Assembly (NCBI RefSeq): GCF_905147365.1
Contig: NC_056423.1
Coordinates: 1,220,501-1,284,500, forward strand
Reading direction: 5' to 3'
Origin: Aricia agestis
Lineage: Eukaryota > Arthropoda > Insecta > Lepidoptera > Lycaenidae
Length of the DNA: 64,000 nucleotides
Positions 28,339-39,330 of this stretch are shown here, piece by piece (positions within the stretch are counted from its first letter, which is position 1; each line of letters starts with the position of its first letter). The notes beneath the pieces were generated by a model. It saw only the letters and a list, made by a program, of their open reading frames with translations, was not told where the DNA came from and did no database searches. The position numbers were made by a program, and so were the translations under genes.

Positions 28339-29453
28339 CAGGGGCGTCTTTCCCATAGGTGCAACGTGTGCGGTGCACACGGGCGCCGCGGTCCTAGGGG
28401 CACCGAGCGCCGCTCGCACTTGGCGCGCGCCCGCGCTGGCCGGCCGCCACGGCCCACGCTTTATTGACCAACGTAAAAAGAACTCCAGTTTGCAAACATT
28501 TTTGGGTAATTTTTTTTTAAAGAAGGCAGGTCTCTGTAGCCCTGACGTCACTGCGACCCATGAGGATCTATTGTGACTCCTTCGCACTAGAGTATCATCC
28601 CCAACCCTATACTGCTCATAAATTGAACGATATGGTTGGGGTTGGTGCCACGAATTTCCTCTGTGGACGAGTATTCGTGGCGACCAAGGTGCCTGTTCCT
28701 GCTCTGTAGTAGAGCAGGGCAGTCGAGGAGAAGGTGAATAGGTGTTTCATCCTCCTCTTCACAGAATCTGCAAGTCCTAAACAGAATGGGTATTTGTAGC
28801 ATAATTTTGGTGTAATATCCGAAGCTCTTCTTATATTTGTAGAATTACAGCAAAGCAAGGCGCGCCATTAGCGGCTCGGCTTTTGCAATATAAATATTAT
28901 AATCTTTATTTTTCAACGTGAAATTAACCTTAAATGTGAAAAGCACAGTGTTCTAATTTAGAAAACAAACTGTGCCATGCTGGCTCTTCGGATGTAGAGA
29001 AGTTAGAGCTCTTCAATGAAATCGAATAATGAAATCGAATTAATACCGATGTTGTGATGATGTGATGTTTAATAAGTATATAACATGAAATTTAAAGTAA
29101 AATTGAAGTACTTAAGCGATATAAAATTTATGTTTTGGGGTTAAGCTTGTTAGGGTCAGTCAAGACATCATGGTCAAAACCGAAAAAAACTTCAATCTAC
29201 AAACAAATAACAATAGAGTTTGTTATCTATTTATATTGGAGAAATTTGACAGTACCTATACTAACTTGATGTGCTGTTATAGTTCGTCTGGTGGAACGAA
29301 GGAAGCCACCGCTTAGAGTCCTCACCCTCAAACGGCCGGACAAACTGTACTTTTACTTTGTACCCATTTCATTTTGACCGCGCGCGCGCATCTTTGGGGG
29401 CGCTAGGGTATTGTTTGCACACGGGCGCCACATGGGCTAGAGACGGCCCTGCG
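28339..29453. mobile_element. hAT-like insertion of about 1.1 kb inside a family-A repeat
   Basis: The left end CAGGGGCGTCTTTCCCATAG and, on the other strand, the right end CAGGGCCGTCTCTAGCCCAT are similar inverted termini of hAT type. Both ends carry GCACACGGGCGCC-like sequence. The flanks are CCTCCCCT (28331-28338) and GCTCCCCT (29454-29461), an 8-bp duplication with one mismatch. Two extra bases at the right end are unexplained. It contains a LINE fragment. Confidence 0.7.
28587..28858 (-). pseudogene. Non-LTR ORF2 C-terminal fragment (zinc-knuckle-like)
   Basis: On the - strand the frame reads FRTCRFCEEEDETPIHLLLD followed by CPALLQSRNRHLG. A C-x2-C ... H-x4-C knuckle preceded by EEEDET is characteristic of the C-terminus of Jockey/R1-type LINEs after the RNase H region. 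It is short, lies inside the hAT-like insertion and has no RT domain with it. Confidence 0.6.
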
Positions 29454-29590
29454 GCTCCCCTATTACCCTATTCGCTCTTAAAAGGCCAGCAACGCACCTG
29501 CAGCTCTTCTGATGCTGCGAGTGTCCATGGGCGACGGAAGTTTCTTTCCATCAGGTGACCCGTTTGCTCGTTTGCCCCCTTATTTCATTA
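29454..29590 (+). repeat. Family-A repeat, right half
   Basis: It resumes at CTCCCCTATTACCCTATTC and continues through AAAAGGCCAGCAACGCACC and TCAGGTGACCCGTTTGCTCG to CCCCCTTATTTCATT, completing the copy begun at 28164. Confidence 0.82.
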
Positions 29591-29783
29591 AAAAAATATA
29601 CAAAATTTTAATTGTTCTCAATAGTTTATAATTTATATTATAAACTATTAAAAACTAATTATTATAATTTATGTTATAAACTATTAAAAATAATAATTAA
29701 AATTTAGTGCTGGTGTCTGTACACGGGTGGCGGGGCTTTTGTCATAAAAAACACACTCGTGTTAATAACAAGTTAATTAAAAC

Positions 29784-30320
29784 TAGCGACCCGCCCCGGC
29801 GTCGCACGGGTAGGTATAAAATATATAGCCACTAAAAAACTGATTAAAATCGATAGCCTATGGAAAGTGTATAATGGACGTGAAGGAGTCACGTGGGCTA
29901 CTTCTTATCTGTGCCAAATAACATAAAAATTGCCGCAGTAGTTCGCGAGATAAGCCCTTTCAAATTATTTCCTCCGTTTTTTCCGCATTCTTCTATTAGT
30001 CTTAGCGTGATAAAATATATCCTATAGACTTCCTCAATAAATGGACTATCTAACATTGAAAGAATTTTTCAAATCGGACCAGTAGTTCCTGAGATTAGCG
30101 CGTTCAAGTTAGCCCTTTCAAATAATTTTCCACATTTTCATCTATTTCTTCGCTCCTATTAGTCTTAGCGTGATAAAATATAGCCTATAGCCTTCCTCGA
30201 TAAATGGGCTATCTAACACTGAGAAAATCATCAAAATCCGTTGCGTAGTTTTAAAGATTAAAGGGAACAAAGGGACATGAGGGAAAAAAAGCGACTTTGT
30301 TTTATAATAAGTACTAGATG
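29784..30320 (+). repeat. Family-D interspersed repeats
   Basis: It starts ACTAGCGACCCGCCCCGG and then holds two near-copies of a 170-bp motif (TCTTAGCGTGATAAAATATA; CTTCCTCGATAAATGG), ending with AAAGATTAAAGGGAACAAAG. The same motif occurs in the first introns of GR A and GR B and at 63240-63725. Confidence 0.65.
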
Positions 30321-30947
30321 TCCCGGCAAATGTTGTTTTGCCTGTTTACCCAGTTTTCCTGCTTTTCTCTTGAGGTTTTTCTGTTTTTTTTTTGTTTTAT
30401 AAACCTCACGGAGCCCGAGACCTTTCCAACGAATGCAAAATCGTGGAAATCGGTTCGTGCGTTCTGGAGTTATACCGTCAGGAAGGAAACCCCGACTTAT
30501 TTTTATATATTAGCTGTGATATTAGATAGATACAGATATGTATTGAAAGAAGTTACATATTAAAACACTATATTGAACAATAAAACTAAAACGTAAATTA
30601 ATAAACTAATAAAATGAAATAAAAGAAATGCGAAAACAAGTTACCGCGTGGAGCTCGGAAAATTATCTCCTTCTCTATTCTATTATTAAATTTCGAAATT
30701 CAGAACAGAAGAAAAAAAAACACATAAGTACCTATTATATCCGATAAGTATATAAGTATTTTTTAAATTTATGTTTAGGCACAGAATATATATTAGTAGT
30801 ACCAAGTTTAGGTTAAACATTTTAAGAAACATTTCAGTCTAAACTCTACTCTGCCAAAAATTAAAAAAAAATAAAATAGCTCGAATAAATGTATAATTTC
30901 ACTAAAATATTTCACACACCATAATAACGGAAAATAAACAAAAAAAA
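30321..30947. other. Gene-free stretch
   Basis: AT-rich with poly-T near 30385 and poly-A near 30715. An 81-residue open frame at 30318-30563 has no recognisable similarity and begins inside a family-D end. Confidence 0.4.
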
Positions 30948-31837
30948 CTTGAGAGGTGTCAAAGGACACCCGGGCTTAGATAGGTATTATTTCTTATGTA
31001 AGTAATAAAAACCTGTATAGGGGAACTGAAGGCAAAATTGTATATTTAAGGCAAAACTCGTCTTACATCAACAAATATAGCTTTACTATTAAATTTTTTA
31101 TAGAATATCTTTATTATTAATCACTCTACAATTCCTATTAATCACACAGGCCATTTTGCCTGCGTGTGAAGGTAAAATGGACCACGGTAAAGGGCAAAAT
31201 GGTCCCAATGCATATGTCATTTGGGGAATACCTGTTACAAATAAATGTTGTGTACAACTAAACTACAATGTGCCTAGAGGAGACAAATCATGCACTGCAC
31301 CCGTCTTTTTTGTTTTTAGGTTCTCATGAATAAATGTCACATTTTGAAGTTAACCGTTTTACCCCTTTCATTCTTTACATACTATATTAAAGTTAAAATC
31401 ATGCAGAACACTGTGTCATATCAATAAATAGAAAATATTAATTACAACAAATGTGCGGACTGGTCAAAAATTGTGTTTTTTTACATCAAAATGTGAAAAA
31501 AATCCGCTGTTCCGTATGACAGTTTCGCCGGCAATGACCGAGAACGGGAAGGGCCCGAGTAATTAGTAGCGTTACCTAGCAAATAGATGGCCCTAGTAGG
31601 TTTCAAGTAATTTGACCGTTCCGTTTTGCCTGCATGGTCCGTTTTGCATGCAGTTCCCCTACACTCAAAAATAGACGTCGCTTCACCACACTGTTCAATG
31701 CCAGAGAGGGGGAGAGAAACAAGCACTATCGCACGGCTTACAACTATTTAGCATTTTTGCTATAGTTGTTAAAGTAACTAGTATAATATGTAAACTGGAC
31801 CTTCGTTCCATCCGGGTGTCCCTTGACACCTCTCAAG
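30948..31837. mobile_element. 890-bp TIR element, non-autonomous
   Basis: CTTGAGAGGTGTCAAAGGAC at the left and GTCCCTTGACACCTCTCAAG at the right are inverted with one mismatch, continuing into CACCCGG/CCGGGTG. The flanks are A and T runs. The interior contains repeated GGCAAAATGG/CCATTTTGCC words and no long open frame. A lone end is at 9430. Confidence 0.8.
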
Positions 31838-31896
31838 TTTTTTATGATGATAATCTTATTCATTGCACCTTGAATAAATTATTGTACAAATATTTC

Positions 31897-32233
31897 CGGT
31901 TTCCCACACCGGTTTCGGTGACGGTGGCCGGTTTCATTGAGACCATCCCACAGGAGTAATTTTATAGTGCTCAAATGTGTGCACAGTACACAAGAGTAGG
32001 TATACTCTCTATTCCTTTTACTCTCCTAGCCCAGTGGGCCGAAAGAACGACACGACTGGCGAAAGATCAGGCGCAGGGCCGACTTTTTACATGCCCATCC
32101 GACGCATGGATCATTACTTGTCAGACGATTAGGTGATCAGCCTGCATTGTCCTAACCAATCTTGGAAATAAAATATTGTTTCCAACGCGAGAATCAAACC
32201 CACGACTACGCTAAACCACTGGACCACGGAGAT
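31897..32233 (-). mobile_element. tRNA-Lys-derived SINE-1, copy 3
   Basis: Reverse orientation: CCACACCGGTTTCGGTGACG at the body end and GGAATC/GAATCAAACCCACGAC (box B complement) with CCACTGGACCACGGAG (box A complement) at the head. The boxes carry changes relative to copy 2, so it is older. No clear target duplication was found. Confidence 0.82.
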
Positions 32234-32545
32234 CACGATACGTTCTTGTAAATACTTACCGACGTTTTTTGTATAAATTAAATTGAAAAAGTTATTTCAT
32301 CATCATCATCATCATATCAGCCTATATTCGTCCAAAAGTTATTTATTAGCAATAAAATATTATATTATGGCAAAATATATTATTTGATTTATTAATTTTG
32401 CGCACATTAACAGTTTGTATGCCCTGTTCAAAGAAACGCATAATTTTTTTAAGTGTTCGGGAGCACCACCCTGGAACTGAGTTGTCCCATGGGCATGCCG
32501 ATGACATGCCGATCGCGCGATCCGCTGCATTATTGCATGACGAAA

Positions 32546-32790
32546 AATTAAACCACTTGTAAATCAATGTACAGCACGTAGTTTGCATGTCATTCGCGTC
32601 ATTCACTACAATAAACGATCATGCGTGAATTACAGCACGTAACTCATGTCGTGCTGAAAAATTAAAGAAGTTGTAATTCAATGTACAGCACGTTGTACAG
32701 CACGTAGTTTGCATGTAATTCGCATCATTCACTGCAATACACGATAATTCGTGCATTACAGCACGTAATGCATGTAATGCAGAATTACCG
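32546..32790. repeat. Two tandem units of about 125 bp (GTACAGCACGTAGTTTGC)
   Basis: Both units hold AATGTACAGCACGTAGTTTG, CATTCACT and CAATAAACGAT/CAATACACGAT, then TTACAGCACGTAA. Many GCATG and CATGC words make the units partly self-complementary. Related to the hairpin at 28028. Confidence 0.6.
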
Positions 32791-32959
32791 TTTAGCGAGC
32801 GCATTAGTGTCTTCATTCTATTGTATGTTATATTATCTACTATCGTTATGTTAGAATATGTTGTGAACATCGTCAGAGATCGTGGAAGGACAGAATGCGT
32901 TTTGCATCCCGAAATAGTTGGAAGTTTCTTGTTTTATTCCTATCATTGTGTTAGTTTTT

Positions 32960-33303
32960 TTTTTAATGAAATAAGGGGGCAAACGAGCAAAAGGGTCACC
33001 TGATGGCAAGCAACTTCCGTCGCCCATGGACACTCGCAGCATCAGAAGAGCTGCAGGTGCCTTGCCGGCCTTTTAAGAGGCAATAGGGTAATAGGGGAGG
33101 GTAGGGAAGGGAATAGGGGAGGGTAGGGAAGGGAATAGGGGAGGGTAGGGAAGGGAATAGGGTAGGGGCTTGGGCCTTCGGTAAACTCACTCACTCGGCG
33201 AAACACAGCGCAAGCGCTGTTTCACGCTGGTTTTCTGTGAGAACGTGGTATTTCTCCGGTCGAGCCGGCCCATTCGTGCCGAAGCATGGCTCTCCCACGT
33301 GTA
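32960..33303 (-). repeat. Family-A repeat, full copy with expanded core
   Basis: AATGAAATAAGGGGGCAAAC to GGCTCTCCCACGT. The purine-rich centre holds three successive GGGAATAGGGGAGGGTAGG units, more than in other copies, showing that the core can expand as a minisatellite. Confidence 0.82.
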
Positions 33304-33902
33304 TCGATTGTTTTATTCAATGTGGTCCTCTTTTGTCTTTATAGAGTTAAGTATCGAGTGTATACAGTTACTGTAATTAAATTATGTTAAGTAGTTAAAA
33401 ATTTAGAATACAAAGGCAATTTAATTTCTATTAGGTACACATAATTTATTGCTTTCAACTAATCAGTTTTTATTATGACGTTAAATTCGTATTAAAATTA
33501 ATATTCATTTATTTTGAAACAACATCGAAAGCTGCGTAGTAAATTAATTTAAACATTGTCTAATGTAAACTTATCGACACACTATTTTTGTATAATTTCT
33601 TATGTATCTTTTGTTATCTATGCAAACAATCTCACCTTGACCCTTAAAATTATTATGAAACAAACAACAACAACAAACAACAACAATGGATAACCCATCA
33701 TTTAAGTTACTTAATTGTGTTTTCGTGATCATAAAATTGCAGTAACATCGATGTATACCGCTAGGGTACATAATTTCAACGTAATTGGTTAAGGGTTAAA
33801 TTAGAAAGTAAAGTTACTGTGATTTTACTTAGTAAAATAAAATGCCTGACGACTTGAGTTATTGACCAAAGAACATTCAACGACACGCACGTTGTAGCTA
33901 CA

Positions 33903-34643
33903 ATGAATACTTTAAAAAATGAAAATATCATAATTGTGAAAGAAGTTAACACTACATCAAAAACAGAAAATGTAACCCAAAAACGATACAATACGCCTTA
34001 TTCGGCGTATTCAAGGAATCTCTATTTATTTTTTCTGTTTGTTCAATTTTTCTTGTCTCTAGATTTTGGATTTATGAAATGTCAAACTCGCAGACAGAGA
34101 ATTGTCGTTAAAATATTAACGACCATTCCTTCTGTACTGATGCTGGCCGGCTTTATTTACAATATTATGGTGACCTCACATGGAGTATCGTTTATAGTTT
34201 GGTTTTCATACGTATATTTACAGTATGGGTTAATGGTTGTCTCTACCATTTGTTGTGACAGACAAAATTCATTTTGTGCTTTATTGGAAATCCTATCCAA
34301 TATTGACAGAGAGATGCATATTCAGATAAAAGGAACTGAATTAAAAATCATTGGAGTTGAATTTCTCATTTTGTTTTCAAGTTTTTTTTTTGCTTATGAG
34401 CATTGCACGCTGGTGCCGAAAGAGTGTATATTTGAAACTGTTACTACCAACTTAGTATTTATAGTTAGTATAGTTGCTGATTTTCCGCTTATTCTGTATT
34501 CTCTGAGTTTCCACATTGCTTATTGGCGCGTCAAAAACTTAAAGGATATTGTCAGTAATTGCTACGAACCTCTTTCCGTACATTTTATCTACAAGTATTT
34601 GCTGGATGGAATAGAGAAGTGCAAAAAATGCTTTGATTTGTTG
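33903..34643 (+). CDS. GR A coding exon 1 (residues 1-247)
   Basis: ATG at 33903 follows GTAGCTACA; the donor is TTG before GTAAGT. It encodes the N-terminus, five of the seven hydrophobic segments, and ends KCFDLL. The open frame past 34643 runs into the family-D repeat in the intron. Confidence 0.9.
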
Positions 34644-37600
34644 GTAAGTATAATACGAATAGTATTTACTAGCTGTTGCCCGCGACTTCGTCCGCGTTAG
34701 CATAATTATTAGATCACATCCCATGCATTGTTTATTGTACAAAAATATTCAATGTACAGAATTGACTTTCCTACGATTTTATTATATAATAGATGTTCCA
34801 CGCGGCTTTGCTTGCGTAATTTAGGAATTTCACGCAACCGTTTAGCCTTTGTCCCTTCACGTGGTATATTCTTCATGTTTGCCAAATAACATAAAAATGG
34901 CTCCAGTAGTTCTTAAGATAATAAGCCATTTCAAATAATTTCCCTCCGTTTTTTCCACATTTTCCTCTATTTCTTTGCTCTTATTAGTCTTAGCGTGATA
35001 AAATATAGCCTATATAGCCTTCCTCAATCAATGGGCTATTTAACACTGAAATAAGTTTTCAAATCGGACCAGTAGTTTTTGAGATTAGCGCGTTCAAATA
35101 AGCCCTTTCATATAATTTCCCACGTTTTTTCCACATTTTCCTCTATTTCTTAGCTCCTATTAGTCTTAGTGAGATAAAATATAGCCTATAGTCTTTCTCA
35201 ATAAATGGAATACCTAACACTAAAATAATTTTTCAAATCGGACCAGTAGTTTCTGAGATTAGCGCGTTCAAACAAACAAACAAACAAACTCTGCAGAATT
35301 ATAATATTAGTATAGATATAGATTACATCCATGACGTTAAGAAGTGACTAGTATTTTAGAAACACAATTATGCATATTTTGTCTGTATTTCAGTACGTAG
35401 TAGCTCTGTTCTACAAAATTCCTACAGCATTGGCTATTTCTTTCGCCGCCATTAGAGACATAAAGTACAATGTAAGTAGCTCTATTTTATTTACATGAAA
35501 TATACTAGCTAAGTAGCTAAGTAGTATTTAAGATTCTGTTTGTTGGATATATACTTCTATTGTATATTTTATCTCTCTATCATCTATATGTCGTAGATTA
35601 TTTATTTTACTTAATCTGTAGATTTATTTTCTAAAGAACCGGAAGGAATTTTTAATTAATTTTAACGGGTGTTAATTATTATATTTGATTTGAGTTCCGG
35701 ATGTTAATTTAATTAATTTTAATATTCACCGGAAGGAAGTTAGTTTAAGCGAGCACCATGACGTCACATCTTGTGGTGGTTGCGGCATGTGGACAGAGTC
35801 AGAGTGGTGGTCAGTGGTGAGACTTCTCATTTTTGTTGGGCAGAGTTATCGTAACCGTAGAGAAGTGAACTACTTTGCTCCAAAACTGTCGGTTCGCATA
35901 GTTTAAAATAAATTAAAGTGATTTGTGCACCAAATAATAAATCAGTGTAAACAATTAGTGCTGGAGTTTGTTATTTTCAAAATGAATCCCGATTTTCCTG
36001 CTGTCGATCACGTCGATTCACGTCGTGATCGGATCCGCCATCCCTGACTCCGTCATAATATTATATAATATTTTTGTGTTTGCAGATAAAATCTTTCGAT
36101 TCCTCAATTGTATATATATATTGGATATTCCAATTATTGATCAGTGTGATAGTGCCAGCTGTGTTGGCATCACGACTTGCTCACGAGGTCGACAAAATTA
36201 AGATAATACTGCACGAGAAACTATTACTAGAAACTGGTAAGCATTTAGCATCGGTTTTATATCTAGAACTGCGGAAGTGATATGCAGAGATAAACACACT
36301 GGATATATCCATACCATCCAGTTTTCAGAAGATTTTAACATAAAGTCCTAACTGATCATCATCAATAATTATTAAGGTACTAAATGACACGGCAAGCAGG
36401 TTTTTTTTAAATGAAATAGGGGGCAAACGAGCAAACGGGTCACCTGATGGAAAGCAACTATCGTCGCCCATGGACACTCGCAGCATCAGAAGAGCTGCAG
36501 GTGCGTTGCCGGCCTTTTAAGAGGGAATAGGATAATAGGGGAGGGTAGGGATGGGAAGGGAAGGGAATAGGAGAGGGTAAGGAAGGGAATGCGGTAGGGG
36601 ATTGGGATTCCGGTAAACTCACTCACTCGGCGAAACACAGCGCAAGCGCTGTTTCACGCCGGTTTTCTGTGAGAACGTGGTATTTCTCCGGTCGAGCCGG
36701 CCCATTCGTGCCGAAGCATGGCTCTCCCACGTAGAAAAGGCACGTACGTACTAAAAGACACGGAAATATATTATATTATATTTCCGTTGTCTGGTACCTG
36801 TAACACAAGTCCTTCAGGTACTTAGCACGGGACCATAATTATAAAACTAAGTAGCTTTTTTCCCACATGTCCCTTTGTTCCCTTTAATCTTTAAAACTAC
36901 GCAACGGATTTTGATGCGGTTTTCTTTAATAGCTAGGGTGATTCAAGAGGAAGGTTTATAAGTATAATAACATTCATTAAATAGTGGAGAAATACTGTTA
37001 TTGTTGGGGTTTCCAATGTGATGTCGTAAATAATTACATTTTTTCCGCTTACATTGCAAACGCAGGCTGAATCCTACGAGATTTATCAAAATAATGTACC
37101 AAGTATTGTACACATTGAAAAGGTTCACAGAAAAGTCCGCGATGGTATATGTCTATCTTCTGTGGATATCCCACAATAACATTTTTTTTTGCAATTTTCT
37201 TTTTACGACAAATAATGGCTAATTTTCGAAGCAATTTTAATAAATACAGCATTAATCCTTATCCAATTAAATAACTTAATTTAATGTAGATCTATATGGC
37301 CCTTTACAGCATATTATTTAAATGAATATTTTCGATGATATTATTACAGATTTAAAAATTGCAGGACGTAGCTTTTGCGGCGGTACCGACCAATGCGGGC
37401 CACGCCGGGTAGTATTCAATGAATACAAGTCAAAACTGCTGAACCGATTTTAATAAGTTTTTCAGTGGCTATGATATGTATATTTTATACCCCATGCGAA
37501 GCCGGGGCGGGTCGCTAGTTATTTTTTATTTATTTATTTGTATGAAAATTATGTATCGGTAAGCTATAAAATATTTAAGGTCAATATATTTACAGCTGTG

Positions 37601-37768
37601 GGCAACAAAGCGGTGGCCATCAGGAACTTTCTCCTGTACATCGACGCGCGTCCCATGAGGTTCTACATCTGCGGCGTCGTCCCCCTCAACTGTTCCTTCC
37701 CCTTCGTCATTCTGAACGTTTTCGTCACTTACTTGATTGTCGCCGTGCAGTTCTCGCACATTTACTAA
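33903..37768 (+). CDS. Gustatory receptor gene A (4 coding exons, 380 aa)
   Basis: Exons 33903-34643, 35394-35471, 36086-36236 and 37596-37768 (741, 78, 151, 173 nt; phases 0, 0, 1) join to 380 aa plus stop. Seven hydrophobic segments are visible at about 40-57, 67-91, 95-118, 148-168, 180-208, 282-302 and 357-375. The C-terminal TYLIVAVQF (368-376) is the TY-x5-QF signature of insect gustatory receptors, which act as ligand-gated cation channels in taste-neuron membranes. AATAAA lies at 37916-37921. GR B differs at six residues. The ligand is unknown. Introns carry family-D, SINE-2 and family-A repeats. Intact by reading. Confidence 0.9.
34668..35320 (+). repeat. Family-D repeat in GR A intron 1 (two internal units)
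   Basis: Begins ACTAGCTGTTGCCCGCGAC and ends near AACTCTGCAGAATTATAATA. It has two tandem units of about 174 bp where GR B has one, and is absent from the 99-bp intron 1 of GR C. Its insertion therefore predates the A/B duplication but not the split from C, unless lost in C. Confidence 0.75.
35394..35471 (+). CDS. GR A coding exon 2 (residues 248-273)
   Basis: Acceptor TGTATTTCAG, donor AAT before GTAAGT; 78 nt, phase 0 both sides. It encodes YVVALFYKIPTALAISFAAI and RDIKYN. It is far too short to be seen as an open frame alone but is conserved in GR B, C and D. Confidence 0.88.
35530..36060 (+). repeat. Insertion in GR A intron 2 (absent from GR C)
   Basis: The stretch with CCGGAAGGAATTTTTAATTA, GAGCACCATGACGTCACATC and CAGAGTGGTGGTCAGTGGTG is present in GR A and B (43560-43900) and missing in C, whose intron 2 is only 117 bp. 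It ends in a short frame starting MNPDFPAVDH, which looks like the start of a retroelement ORF after its 5' UTR. The class is not known. Confidence 0.5.
36086..36236 (+). CDS. GR A coding exon 3 (residues 274-323)
   Basis: Acceptor GTGTTTGCAG, donor ACTG before GTAAGC; 151 nt, phase 0 in and phase 1 out. It encodes hydrophobic segment 6 (IYWIFQLLISVIVPAVLASR) and the amphipathic VDKIKIILHEKLLLET. Confidence 0.9.
36409..36735 (-). repeat. Family-A repeat in GR A intron 3
   Basis: AAATGAAATAGGGGGCAAAC to GGCTCTCCCACGTA; shared with GR B (44263-44570), so inserted before that duplication. Confidence 0.8.
36765..36832 (+). repeat. SINE-2 3' fragment
   Basis: TTTCCGTTGTCTGGTACCTG, AACACAAGTCCTTCAGGTAC and TTAGCACGGG match the 3' half of SINE-2 at 11119. 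Also present in GR B at 44615-44675. Confidence 0.6.
36865..37520 (-). repeat. Family-D-type repeats in GR A intron 3
   Basis: Starts with TCCCTTTGTTCCCTTTAATC and ends with GCCGGGGCGGGTCGCTAGTT, the complement of the ACTAGCGACCCGCCCCGG head seen at 29784 and 53539. The interior (CTTTTGCGGCGGTACCGACC) matches 53640-53720 in reverse. Shared with GR B. Confidence 0.65.
37596..37768 (+). CDS. GR A coding exon 4 (residues 324-380, stop)
   Basis: Acceptor ATATTTACAG; 173 nt entered in phase 1; TAA at 37766-37768. It encodes AVGNKAVAIRNFLLYIDARP and the seventh hydrophobic segment with TYLIVAVQFSHIY. Its codons are strikingly GC-rich compared with exons 1-3, and the sequence differs from GR B by a single base. 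Confidence 0.92.
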
Positions 37769-38369
37769 GATTAAAATCTTTCGAACATTTACTACAATAC
37801 TACGAATAATAAAAACTAAGGAAACGTAACTCCTATACTTGAACCGTTTTGAATTTGGTTCCTTTTCGCACACTAAAATGTGGCAATAGCAACGAAACAC
37901 CACTCAAATTGACGAAATAAAGCCGTTGAACTTAATTATTATTGTCACTTCTATATTTAGACAAAATTGTGTACCGAATATATCTTCGATAACATATGTT
38001 ACATAATATATTATGTGATCGAAGGAATACATGCATAAAGAATGCATGTACCTATTCGGGTCACATTTTGTAGACTCGTGAACATTAATTTTGACAGGTA
38101 CTCTTCCTTAGTTTTTATTATTCGTAGCTGCAATAGCTATTATTATAGCACCTACTATGTTTTAATTGCGATATAATTGTTATTAAATAAATACATATTT
38201 GTGATGTCATAATGTTATTTATACTTGTAGCTTAGTCTATTCAATTTATCAATAGCAATTTTGAAGGAAAATTTTAATAGTGTTTAGGTTTTTCCATTGA
38301 CATAACAAATAGACCGTATAGGTCTTAGGGTTTTTCTGAAAAATACCTGTCTAAATAATAATAATAATA

Positions 38370-39087
38370 ATATAATGTGTTGGCAAATCTACCTTCATTA
38401 GCATCTTCATGGACCAGTAGCTCTTCCAGGTGTTTTCAATTCGACGATTGACTTCCTTTCCTAGTCTAATGTTAAAGGAGACTATCTGGCCCAAGTAGAT
38501 ATACTCGTCGACATATTGTAATTCTTGCCCATCTACCTCGACCCTACGTTTTCTGCTATTGGTCATTATTTTTTTGGACCGATTCATCACTAGCCCCACC
38601 TCGAGGCTTGCCAATCTTCCTGAAACGCAGACTCGTCGATATGTGTATTCTGCCCATCCTAACCTACGGTGCTCAGAATTGGTCATTGACTGAGTCGCAA
38701 AGGTCCCAGCTCGGGGTTTATCAAAGAGCAATGGACCGCAGTATGTTAGGTGTAAGACTAGCTGACCGAATAAAAAATAGCACGCTGCGCTCCAAAACAG
38801 GTGTTAAAGACGTCGGCATGAAAGCTGCAAAATTAAAGTGGGACTGGGCGGGTCATACCAGCCGCATGCATCCTGACCGTTGGGCAAAGGTCACCGTAGA
38901 GTGGGTACCAGTGGACGGACGACGCCGCTGTGGACGGCCTCCAAAAAGATGGCGAGATGAACTGGATGCCTACAAGCCAGGCTGGCCCGCGGTGCTGTTG
39001 GAGCGAGACAGATGGAAGACCTTGGGGGAGGCCTTTGCTCAGCAGTGGGATAGCATAGGCTCATAAAAAAAATATATATAATGTGTT
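38370..39087 (+). mobile_element. 5'-truncated, 5'-inverted RTE-like LINE fragment (unit 1)
   Basis: The + strand part (38608-39066) encodes LPIFLKRRLVDMCILPILTY, then AGHTSRMHPDRWAKVTVEW and GRPPKRWRDELDA, the C-terminus of an RTE-like endonuclease/reverse transcriptase common in Lepidoptera. The preceding protein segment (NRSKKIMTNSRKRRVEVDG to MKMLMKVDLP) lies just upstream on the - strand (about 38600-38383). Reading order and strand fit a twin-primed insertion. Perfect 12-bp duplications ATATAATGTGTT flank it (38370-38381, 39076-39087). Confidence 0.85.
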
Positions 39088-39168
39088 ACTTGTACTTACT
39101 TTGTACATCATTTGCTTGTTTGTAATTAGTAGAATTAATTTGTGAAACGAACGAATTTTTGACTAGGT

Positions 39169-39330
39169 AATTACAAAAATACAAAATACAAAAATCTTTA
39201 TTCACAAACTTAAAATACAATATAATAACAGTGTTTGAGACCCCCTTTTACGTAAGGTCACAGAGTTCACATTAGTTTAACAAGTAAGGTTACCTGTGTT
39301 AGGGGAATCTCGCTCTGCCGAAAACATATT
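39169..39330 (-). repeat. 3' tail of a retroelement, minus strand
   Basis: On the - strand it ends TTTGTGAATAAAGATTTTTG, an AATAAA signal followed by an A/T-rich tail, after TAACCTTACTTGTTAAAC. Shared with unit 2 at 46993-47130. Confidence 0.5.

Noticed and set aside
28259..28576. 105-residue frame across a family-A half and the hAT-like insertion
   Set aside because: It crosses an insertion junction and the composition follows the GC-rich terminus.
34539..34742. 67-residue minus-strand frame repeated at 42574
   Set aside because: Antisense to GR exon 1 and the adjoining repeat; conserved only because the units are duplicated.
37526..37903. 125-residue acidic open frame on the minus strand, repeated at 45359-45736 and partly at 50046-50279
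   Set aside because: It is antisense to the GC-rich GR exon 4. Its conservation across units follows from the coding exon on the other strand, and its composition (GDDAADVEPHGTR) has no domain.
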